Assembly: GCA_023228745.1 (NCBI GenBank)
Contig: JALOAP010000066.1
Span: forward strand, 1-10,803
Direction: 5' to 3'
DNA length: 10,803 nt
Source: Dehalococcoidia bacterium
GTDB lineage: Bacteria > Chloroflexota > Dehalococcoidia > Tepidiformales > Tepidiformaceae
Positions 4,707 through 9,416 of this stretch are shown here, piece after piece. Below the pieces are notes generated by a model. It was not told where the DNA came from. It saw nothing but the letters and a program-made list of their open reading frames with translations, and made no database searches. The position numbers were made by a program, and so were the translations under genes. How positions within the stretch are numbered: the stretch's first letter is position 1; each line of letters begins with the position of its first letter.

Positions 4707-5522
4707 CTACATCGACACGTTGAGTTTAACTCCGTGGTCCGTGCCTTTTATTTCGATGGTCACGCCGCCGATTTCCATAGGCGGGAATCCTTTTGTTTCT
4801 TCCCACGTCACAGCGGTTGAGGTGGAATATGCCTTTTTCCATGAGCCGCCGAGACATATCAGTTTGGGGCGGCCAAATAGGGTGACAGGCTTCTGTCCGC
4901 CTACGCCGAAAACGGGATAGCGGATGTATTGCTTGCGGTGATCGTGGCCGACACAAAACACGTCGCACATGAAGCGGTCTGCAAATCTGCTGTATTTCGT
5001 AACGGAGCCGCCTTCCGTCCTGGTCCCGCCGCCGAAACCGTGCGTGCAGTAAAAGTCAACGGCGTTTGTCGCGTGGTCACGTATTAGAAGGATGCGAAAC
5101 CAAAAGGAATATCCGAGATAAGGAACGGCGAGGAGATCGGCAAGACGCTTGGAAAGGTTTGTGTGGCAACGCTTTGAAACGGTGTCCTCATGGTTCCCGG
5201 TCCCGATGCAGATAAGGCGGTCCTGTATGGGCTGCAAGAGGTTAGCCATTTCCTTAACCTCTTCGTCAATCGGATCGTCGTCATCCGTTCCGGCGATCTC
5301 GTGGCCGCTCAATCTGAAACGCTTGTCATCGAAGTAGATCGCATCCCATAGGTCGCCCAAAGTGAAGAAGTAGGTCAGCTCATCTCTTTCTTTAATAAAT
5401 TCCTTGAACGCCCGAAGATCACAAGTGTTTGCGCCCTTGTGCAGGTCCATAAGCGGCTTGATTTTGATGGTATCCTTCCTCGATTTATACTTGATCGGAT
5501 AGACAAGTATTTTCTCTTTCAT
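4707..5522 (-). CDS. Calcineurin-like metallophosphoesterase
   Basis: A 271-residue protein with all signature metal-binding motifs: DLH at 26-28, GDLWD at 56-60, GNHE at 109-112, a lone H161 followed by G, and GHDH at 192-195. These bind two metal ions and cleave phosphodiester or phosphomonoester bonds. The family includes nucleases such as SbcD/Mre11, nucleotidases and protein phosphatases; the substrate cannot be read from the sequence. I chose the ATG at 5522, with AGGGGG 5 bases upstream, over an in-frame TTG five codons earlier. It lies immediately upstream of the replication initiator (9-bp gap), suggesting a DNA-metabolism role. Confidence 0.88.
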   Translation of the reverse strand: MKEKILVYPIKYKSRKDTIKIKPLMDLHKGANTCDLRAFKEFIKERDELTYFFTLGDLWDAIYFDDKRFRLSGHEIAGTDDDDPIDEEVKEMANLLQPIQDRLICIGTGNHEDTVSKRCHTNLSKRLADLLAVPYLGYSFWFRILLIRDHATNAVDFYCTHGFGGGTRTEGGSVTKYSRFADRFMCDVFCVGHDHRKQYIRYPVFGVGGQKPVTLFGRPKLICLGGSWKKAYSTSTAVTWEETKGFPPMEIGGVTIEIKGTDHGVKLNVSM

Positions 5523-5543
5523 GGAAACCCCCTGCAAATGTTA

Positions 5544-5717
5544 TTAAGTGTGGGTCTTTTTGTCCCCGAATATGTCACCGAAAATGTCCCTTAATTCCTG
5601 AGGGATTTCGGACTCTTCTCCTGTTATGCAGGTGCATATTTGTCCACGGTAAAAGCCCGCGCCTTGACAGCGGGGGCATTTCGGTGGAGTCACCGATTTG
5701 GTTCTGTCTTCTTCCAT
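5544..5717 (-). CDS. Small DnaJ-type zinc-motif protein
   Basis: A 57-residue protein with CPRCQGAGFYRGQICTC, the CxxCxGxG signature of DnaJ-like zinc motifs, here as one CxxC plus a closing CTC. The remaining chain is acidic, with a repeated IFGD pair near the end. It probably binds one zinc and a protein or nucleic-acid partner. The start at 5717 has AAGG about 10 bases upstream and gives a 28-bp overlap with the preceding phosphoesterase. A longer in-frame start at 5768 would overlap that gene by 79 bp and has no good ribosome binding site. Confidence 0.65.
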   Translation of the reverse strand: MEEDRTKSVTPPKCPRCQGAGFYRGQICTCITGEESEIPQELRDIFGDIFGDKKTHT

Positions 5718-6220
5718 GCTTTGTATGCCTTCAAAATTTGTCTCGCTTCCACGGGGTAAAAATCCCATTGATCCACACCAACATTCACCATTGGCCCTTC
5801 ATTAAACTTCCATTTTTCGTGAACATGGGCCGTAAACGCTAAATCAAAGGATAGATGATATGGGTCGGTGGACATCAATTCCAGCGCGTATGCAGGATCA
5901 TGGCAAAGCAATATGGTTTTCCCATACGATTGTATGACGGCATATTTAAGCGGCGTATTCAGGCCGTTCCTTTTGTCGTGATTCCCCGCAATGAAAACAT
6001 GATTGCCGTTGAGCATTTCCATCAGCTCATGCACATTCGGACCCTGATTGCTCATCCGAAAGTCGCCCAGGTGAAACACCGTATGCCCCGGCTTGACGCG
6101 CTCGTTGTGCCGCCTGATAATCTCACGATTCATGTCCTCTACCGTTTGAAACGGGCGGAAAACGAATTTCGTCAAGATATTCTCGTGATTAAAATGCTGA
6201 TCTCCTGTGAACCAATACAT
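5690..6220 (-). CDS. Second metallophosphoesterase, phage type
   Basis: A 176-residue compact calcineurin-like phosphoesterase. It shows FTGDQHFNH (D7, H9), LGDF (D53), GNHD at 79-82, CHDP (H107) and HVH at 132-134. The length and the FTGDxHFxHENI opening are typical of small phage-encoded phosphoesterases whose substrates are mostly unknown. It is much shorter than, and not a duplicate of, the 271-residue enzyme one gene downstream, so the operon has two independent members of the superfamily. The ribosome binding site is moderate (AGGACGGG just upstream). Confidence 0.85.
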   Translation of the reverse strand: MYWFTGDQHFNHENILTKFVFRPFQTVEDMNREIIRRHNERVKPGHTVFHLGDFRMSNQGPNVHELMEMLNGNHVFIAGNHDKRNGLNTPLKYAVIQSYGKTILLCHDPAYALELMSTDPYHLSFDLAFTAHVHEKWKFNEGPMVNVGVDQWDFYPVEARQILKAYKAWKKTEPNR

Positions 6221-6253
6221 ATGCCCGTCCTGATATTTTGTAATGAATAATGG

Positions 6254-6532
6254 TCATTTTTTCTGACATAATTCCCGCTCTGATATTTTCCATCCCAAAT
6301 CAAAAATGATCCATCCGGCCCAATTCTCAATGGCCGTCTTTCGCATTAGTTTCAGCCCAGGGATCTTCCGCAGATACTTGACCAGCCAAATCTTGAAGTC
6401 CGCCTCCTCCGCTTCGGTCCATGTCGCATCTTTGCTGACATCGTATGGACCATTGGGCGGCGGATAGGGGAGATTAACCCTGCGGCATAACTCTTTTTCT
6501 ATCCTCGCAAATTGCGCTTTGGTTAGGTTCAT
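6254..6532 (-). CDS. Hypothetical phage protein
   Basis: A 92-residue, mostly helical-looking protein with a Pro-rich turn (NLPYPPPNGPYDV) and several Trp in the second half (TWTEAEEADFKIWL, ENWAGWIIFDLGWK). No catalytic or metal motif is visible and I do not recognise the family. A run of eight G ending 4 bases before the ATG provides the ribosome binding site, so the start at 6532 is well supported. It lies between a zinc-ribbon gene and the phage-type phosphoesterase. Confidence 0.65.
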   Translation of the reverse strand: MNLTKAQFARIEKELCRRVNLPYPPPNGPYDVSKDATWTEAEEADFKIWLVKYLRKIPGLKLMRKTAIENWAGWIIFDLGWKISERELCQKK

Positions 6533-6544
6533 AACGCCCCCCCC

Positions 6545-6733
6545 TCAATCACAGGTCTTGCAGTAGCCGTTAATATCACAGTCCACAGGTTCCGCTTTCG
6601 GCACTTTCCACCGTTTTCTGCATTTCGGGCAAACACGCTCAAAGTCCATCTCCCATTCCCATTCCCGGCTATCATCCCATCCGCAGCGGATACAAACGAT
6701 GCCTGTCTTGATTCTTACCGGAGTTTCGTTCAT
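6545..6733 (-). CDS. Zinc-ribbon protein
   Basis: A 62-residue protein with CIRC, CPKC and a C-terminal CKTC, plus one further Cys a few residues before the last pair. CIRC and CPKC, 17 residues apart and separated by an acidic, Trp-rich loop (DDSREWEWEMDFERV), form a zinc ribbon. The last cysteines might bind a second ion. The ATG at 6733 has GGGGGAA 7 bases upstream and overlaps the metallopeptidase stop as ATGA, so I prefer it to a TTG five codons earlier. Confidence 0.7.
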   Translation of the reverse strand: MNETPVRIKTGIVCIRCGWDDSREWEWEMDFERVCPKCRKRWKVPKAEPVDCDINGYCKTCD

Positions 6734-7065
6734 AGCTGTTTCCCCCAAAAATCAAGCTCATTATCCCGAATCACCTGCAACAGTCCCTCTGCTAACTGGT
6801 CAATCGTCTCCTCGCCCTTCTCCCATTGGGTGAGCCGGGAATTATTATAAACGTCATCAATGGCATGGAGTAGCTCGTGAACAAAGGTATGACTCTGAGC
6901 CTGTTTGTGGCGATCAATACCAAACTCATCTTGCGATGCTATCTTGATCGTCTGTCCTTGGGGATCGTGCAGGCCATACAAGACAACGCTGGAGTCGGTA
7001 AACTTATGCGGATACAAAATGCTGTAATTTCTACCGCCGATTTTCAGCTTGTCTGGTATCTGCAT
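6730..7065 (-). CDS. Minimal HELLH metallopeptidase (ImmA/IrrE- or SprT-like)
   Basis: A 111-residue protein. HTFVHELLHAID has the zinc-peptidase HExxH motif at 63-67, with E86 or E93 in EETIDQLAEGL as the likely third ligand. Residues 1-45 are beta-rich (LKIGGRNYSILY, QTIKIAS). Phages carry many such short relatives of ImmA/IrrE and SprT; ImmA cleaves a phage-type repressor, so a role in derepression is possible. The operon also starts with an HTH gene, but no substrate is shown. The ATG at 7065 has AAAGGA 6 bases upstream and overlaps the previous stop as TGATG. A GTG one codon earlier is too near that site. Confidence 0.8.
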   Translation of the reverse strand: MQIPDKLKIGGRNYSILYPHKFTDSSVVLYGLHDPQGQTIKIASQDEFGIDRHKQAQSHTFVHELLHAIDDVYNNSRLTQWEKGEETIDQLAEGLLQVIRDNELDFWGKQL

Positions 7066-7169
7066 CACGGTTCCTTTATTGTTTTGAGCATCTTGATTGC
7101 CAACGGGACGGCTCCCAATGCCCTTTTGTGCTTAATCGTTTCGCCAATGAAGATTGAAACGGTTATCAT
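7065..7169 (-). CDS. 34-residue hypothetical peptide
   Basis: A 34-codon frame with unusually good support for its size. GGAGG lies 5 bases before the ATG, the start overlaps the previous stop as ATGA, and its stop overlaps the metallopeptidase start as TGATG. The sequence opens with a hydrophobic strand (MITVSIFIGETIKHKR) and ends basic. The function is unknown. It might serve only to couple translation between its neighbours. Confidence 0.55.
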   Translation of the reverse strand: MITVSIFIGETIKHKRALGAVPLAIKMLKTIKEP

Positions 7170-7342
7170 TTTGGCCTCCACTCCTTGCCGTTTATCCCGC
7201 ACAAATAAGTTAACTTGCCGCAATCGAAAAAAGCCAAAGTAGAAACAGACTTGACCTTGTGCCGCTTGCCGCAAATCCAACATTTAACCGTTTTACCCAA
7301 CGGCGGCAGTTTATCTATTTCTTCGTTTCCGATTGCGATCAT
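7166..7342 (-). CDS. Small Cys-rich zinc protein
   Basis: A 58-residue protein with CWIC in the first half and FDCGKLTYLC in the second, giving four cysteines in two pairs, plus a basic GKRHKVKSV between them. This is consistent with one zinc ion. GGAGG lies 6 bases before the ATG at 7342. The frame is open far upstream, but that extension overlaps the membrane-protein gene and lacks a comparable ribosome binding site. Its stop overlaps the following 34-codon gene as ATGA. Confidence 0.7.
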   Translation of the reverse strand: MIAIGNEEIDKLPPLGKTVKCWICGKRHKVKSVSTLAFFDCGKLTYLCGINGKEWRPK

Positions 7343-7343
7343 G

Positions 7344-7649
7344 TCAGTCCTCCACGCTCCCGTAATTGCGCCCCGGTATCTTGAAAAAAGTGTGAACCGA
7401 TGGATGCTGGGGCACTTTAGCCCCCAATTTAATAAGCATATCAATGTCTTTTTGGATTCGCAGGATGTCGATATTGTGCCGAGTGATTTCGCGGTACAGA
7501 AACCACAAGGCCGCATCCCACGTTGACGCGCCGTTGAGTTCATAACCATTTTGTTTATTACTCTTCCCCCGCCTGTATCCAAAAGCAAACGATAGGCAAC
7601 AAACGGCGATTATTGCCGCAATCTTGGCAAAAATGTTCAGTTCCGGCAT
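7344..7649 (-). CDS. Single-pass membrane protein
   Basis: A 101-residue protein with one hydrophobic segment at about 7-25 (IFAKIAAIIAVCCLSFAFG) followed at once by YRRGKSNK. The positive-inside rule then predicts N-terminus out and the soluble C-terminal part (about 75 residues, helical, with LRIQKDIDMLIKLGAKV) in the cytoplasm. An uncleaved signal anchor is more likely than secretion, because no signal-peptidase site stands out. GAGG lies 7-8 bases upstream. No family is recognised. The start overlaps the end of the coiled-coil gene by 13 bp. Confidence 0.7.
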   Translation of the reverse strand: MPELNIFAKIAAIIAVCCLSFAFGYRRGKSNKQNGYELNGASTWDAALWFLYREITRHNIDILRIQKDIDMLIKLGAKVPQHPSVHTFFKIPGRNYGSVED

Positions 7650-7789
7650 TTCGTTTCCTCATACTTTTTTACCAGTTGGCTATACTTTGTCACCAACTGG
7701 TCATAATCCGCTTGTAATACGGTGACGTAGTTCATCAGCCATTGGATTTTTGCCTCTAACTCGGCCCATTGCTTCTCAAGCTCGGTCAT
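7637..7789 (-). CDS. 50-residue coiled-coil protein
   Basis: A 50-residue protein that is almost one helix. MTELEKQWAELEAKIQWL and the later VTVLQADYDQLVTKY carry hydrophobics at heptad spacing between charged residues, so a coiled-coil dimer or a partner-binding helix is expected. The ribosome binding site is strong (GGAGGAGG about 7 bases upstream), and the start overlaps the HNH gene stop as ATGA. A longer frame upstream lies inside the HNH gene and is not credible. It precedes a membrane protein with which it overlaps by 13 bp. Confidence 0.7.
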   Translation of the reverse strand: MTELEKQWAELEAKIQWLMNYVTVLQADYDQLVTKYSQLVKKYEETKCRN

Positions 7790-8103
7790 AATCCCACCTC
7801 CTCCGCTATTTTGCAGGCTTCCTCTTTTTTGTGGCATGCTTTGCACAGCGTAATCATGTCGTCTGGATGGCACAGGAGCATCTCGTAAACCTGATCTATA
7901 AGCACATCCCAAAGGACTCCTTTGGTATGATGCGCCTCAACGTAAACTTCTTTCCCTTTTGCTCTGGATTGCTTCTTTCCGCACCGTTGGCAGGTATATT
8001 TGTCTCTACGCAAACAGGCCGCCCGTTCTCTGCTACGCAATGAGAGACGGCGTAAGGCTTGGCGTATTTGGCTTCTCGTCGTGCGCTCGGATCGCTTCGC
8101 CAT
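7786..8103 (-). CDS. HNH endonuclease
   Basis: A 105-residue protein. The N-terminus (1-37) is very basic. The HNH fold follows: CQRC at 38-41, EAHH with H58 and H59 as the metal/catalytic pair, PDDMITL with D81/D82 near the usual Asn position, and CKACH at 87-91 closing the zinc site and supplying the last His. HNH enzymes nick or cut DNA. In phages they act in packaging, homing or host takeover, and context does not decide which. GGAGGGGGG precedes the ATG at 8103, whose TAATG overlap couples it to the zinc-knuckle gene. A longer upstream frame lies in that gene. Confidence 0.85.
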   Translation of the reverse strand: MAKRSERTTRSQIRQALRRLSLRSRERAACLRRDKYTCQRCGKKQSRAKGKEVYVEAHHTKGVLWDVLIDQVYEMLLCHPDDMITLCKACHKKEEACKIAEEVGL

Positions 8104-8471
8104 TACGCTACCCCCCTCCAATCCGATTCCGAATAGCAATAATCTGCTTTCTCCGCACAGGCTCTGCACATCCTCATGTTCGACCTTTCCGGTGGTTCCC
8201 AATGCAGGTTTCCGCAGGTGCATTTAACGAGGACTTGCCCCTTCCGGTGCTTCGGGATTTTGCCTTTATGCTCCGCCTTGTAGATTGCAGACAACTTATT
8301 GGAGCATTTGGTGGAGCAGGTGGATTTACGGCCATTCCATTGCCGATGGCCATGTGCTGATTGAACATAGCGGGAAAAGGTCTTGCCGCAGACGATGCAG
8401 ACCCCCGTAGAGGGACGCGCCCTTGACCGGGATCGTTTAACCTTGCTCAAATTTGGGGCATTTGCGGGCAT
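8103..8471 (-). CDS. Double zinc-knuckle protein
   Basis: A 122-residue protein with two cysteine clusters. The first is CIVCGKTF (C25, C28) with C52 and C56; the second is CTCG (C84, C86) with C102 and C105. Residues 10-20 are a basic, Ser/Arg-rich patch (VKRSRSRARP). Two zinc sites beside basic segments suggest nucleic-acid binding, and the resemblance to HNH-associated zinc fingers fits the HNH gene directly downstream. No His-Asn-His catalytic core is visible, so I do not call it a nuclease. TAGGAG lies 7 bases before the ATG. Confidence 0.75.
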   Translation of the reverse strand: MPANAPNLSKVKRSRSRARPSTGVCIVCGKTFSRYVQSAHGHRQWNGRKSTCSTKCSNKLSAIYKAEHKGKIPKHRKGQVLVKCTCGNLHWEPPERSNMRMCRACAEKADYCYSESDWRGVA

Positions 8472-8492
8472 ATTTACGCTCCTACCAGAATA

Positions 8493-8669
8493 CTATTTGC
8501 CGTAGTAGCGGAAAATAGCATCCCACGTCTTGATATTTCCCTGAAACTTGTCATGGACAATGCGCCATAGCGTGACAATGGGGATGCCTATTCTCCGTGC
8601 CAATCGGCTAACCTGCCCCCGCCCTTCTGCCTCTTTTTTCAGTTTATGAAGGATTTTTTCTCTCAGCAT
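8493..8669 (-). CDS. Small HTH regulator, probably leaderless mRNA
   Basis: A 58-residue protein. Residues about 17-40 form a Cro/CI-like helix-turn-helix (GQVSRLARRIGIPIVTLWRI), followed by HDKFQGNIKTWDAIFRYYG as the supporting helices. The size is that of Cro-type or minimal CI repressors with no dimerisation domain. It is the first gene of the leftward operon. Its ATG at 8669 lies only six bases after a perfect TATAAT, so transcription would begin at or next to the A of ATG and no ribosome binding site is present. This leaderless arrangement is known for lambda cI made from PRM. It probably represses one or both of the divergent promoters. The target is inferred. Confidence 0.8.
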   Translation of the reverse strand: MLREKILHKLKKEAEGRGQVSRLARRIGIPIVTLWRIVHDKFQGNIKTWDAIFRYYGK

Positions 8670-8675
8670 GGGTCC

Positions 8676-8703
8676 ATTATACGAAAATGAAAATAAAAGT
8701 CAA
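8676..8703 (-). promoter_or_regulatory. Leftward promoter of the early operon
   Basis: On the minus strand TTGACT (8703-8698) and a perfect TATAAT (8681-8676) are 16 bases apart. Predicted +1 is at about 8669, the first base of the HTH start codon. Confidence 0.85.
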
Positions 8704-8748
8704 GGGATTTCTTTTGTGAAAAAATGCTTGACAAATCGTTTTGACTTG
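8701..8748. promoter_or_regulatory. Imperfect dyads between the divergent promoters
   Basis: CAAATC-GTTTT-GACTTG (8732-8748) is a dyad with one mismatch per arm pair and covers the spacer of the rightward promoter. CAAGGG-ATTT-CTTTTG (8701-8716) is a weaker dyad touching the leftward -35. They are candidate operators for the small HTH protein. The evidence is symmetry and position only. Confidence 0.35.
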
Positions 8749-8756
8749 TGTATCCT
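8728..8756 (+). promoter_or_regulatory. Rightward promoter
   Basis: A perfect TTGACA (8728-8733), a 17-base spacer and TATCCT (8751-8756, four of six matches) are present. The predicted start is at about 8763. It drives the operon running off the right edge. Confidence 0.75.
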
Positions 8757-8795
8757 GCCATCGAAAGCTCATTGAAACCCAAAGACTCAGCGGCC

Positions 8796-8924
8796 ATGAA
8801 TCGCAGGACCGATGTAAATTGTCCATCATTTGATGGTCAAAACACATCCCGGAAATGCGATGGGTCGAAGGCGGGCAACACGGCTGGATGCGGCGTGTGC
8901 ATTAGGGTTTCGGAACAGCGGTAA
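8796..8924 (+). CDS. 42-residue Cys-rich peptide
   Basis: A 42-codon frame with cysteines at 9, 21, 32 and 35 (NCPSFDG, RKCDGS, GCGVC), a spacing that could hold one zinc. It is the first frame after the rightward promoter. The ATG has no clear ribosome binding site. An in-frame TTG at 8772 would add eight residues and leave a leader of about nine bases. The ordered Cys pattern is the main reason to believe it is translated, and the lack of a ribosome binding site is the main doubt. Confidence 0.45.
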   Translation: MNRRTDVNCPSFDGQNTSRKCDGSKAGNTAGCGVCIRVSEQR

Positions 8925-8969
8925 TAGGTTGGCAGAATAGCCGAGGGAAACTGCCGGGAAAGAGGTTTA

Positions 8970-9000
8970 GGGCCGGGGGTAACCACAGGACTCCCGGCCC
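8970..9000 (+). promoter_or_regulatory. Strong hairpin in front of a ribosome binding site
   Basis: GGGCCGGG (8970-8977) pairs with CCCGGCCC (8993-9000). With GGT/ACT the stem reaches 11 bp including one G-U pair, around a 9-base loop. It is followed by AAAATTAAGGAGG and not by T residues, so it is not a normal terminator. It may stabilise the mRNA or separate translation of the small Cys-rich peptide from the operon. The remainder of 8925-9018 holds nothing else I can name. Confidence 0.6.
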
Positions 9001-9018
9001 AAAATTAAGGAGGTCGCC

Positions 9019-9240
9019 ATGACGGAACAGGGCTTCGCTGACGGTATGTTGTGGTGCTTCGCGGTTGCGGGGGGCCTGCTGTTTACCTTCTTCATAATCT
9101 TTATCCTTATGTATTGCCTATTAAACATCGTTGACATGGTGCGGGATCACCGCAGACGGCAGATGCGAATAAAATACTGGAGGGATGACCAATGGCAAAC
9201 GGTAAGGCGGCGATGGCAAACGGTAAGGCGGCGGCAGTAG
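9019..9240 (+). CDS. Single-pass membrane protein with basic tail
   Basis: A 73-residue protein with a long hydrophobic segment at about 9-39 (WCFAVAGGLLFTFFIIFIL), then a basic tail (RDHRRRQMRIKYW) that should stay in the cytoplasm. The tail ends in a duplicated WQTVRRR unit created by the 21-bp DNA duplication at 9192-9233. AAGGAGG lies 5 bases before the ATG. It overlaps the next gene by 49 bp in another frame. The shape is that of many phage accessory membrane proteins. A holin-like role is conceivable, but a single-gene holin with this position is only a guess. Confidence 0.7.
   Translation: MTEQGFADGMLWCFAVAGGLLFTFFIIFILMYCLLNIVDMVRDHRRRQMRIKYWRDDQWQTVRRRWQTVRRRQ
9192..9233 (+). repeat. 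Perfect 21-bp tandem duplication in overlapping genes
   Basis: Two identical 21-bp units (9192-9212 and 9213-9233) begin ATGGCAAACGG. Because 21 is a multiple of three, both overlapping frames stay open. One reads WQTVRRR twice at the end of the upstream membrane protein; the other reads MANGKAA twice at the start of the next, so the start codon itself is duplicated. Confidence 0.9.
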
Positions 9241-9416
9241 AACAGGCGGCGTGGGACGATGCAAAGCGGACATTAAGTGAGATAATCGCCGCAATGGGTG
9301 CGGTGATGATCCTGCCTGCGTTGGTGGTTATCGGCGCGTTCTTCGGCGTGCAAGCTGGCTTCATCCGGGGGGCGGAAAAGACCATTGAGCTGTTCAAGAA
9401 GGTAGGGACGATATGA
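9192..9416 (+). CDS. Second small membrane protein
   Basis: A 74-residue protein. After the duplicated MANGKAA start and a polar helix (AVEQAAWDDAKRTLSEI), residues about 35-60 are hydrophobic (AAMGAVMILPALVVIGAFFG), followed by RGAEKTIELFKKVG. GGAGG lies 8 bases before the first ATG at 9192; the second ATG at 9213 would yield a product seven residues shorter. It overlaps the preceding membrane gene by 49 bp and the following gene by ATGA, so the three are coupled. No family is recognised. Confidence 0.7.
   Translation: MANGKAAMANGKAAAVEQAAWDDAKRTLSEIIAAMGAVMILPALVVIGAFFGVQAGFIRGAEKTIELFKKVGTI

Noticed and set aside
5855..6250. 131-codon plus-strand frame opposite the smaller phosphoesterase
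   Set aside because: The minus strand has the full set of metal-binding motifs; the plus frame has neither motif nor ribosome binding site.
7959..8360. Plus-strand frames opposite the HNH and zinc-knuckle genes
   Set aside because: They are shadows; the opposite strand has conserved Cys/His motifs and coupled starts.
8970..9000. Intrinsic terminator
   Set aside because: There is no T-run on either side of the stem, and a strong ribosome binding site follows at once.
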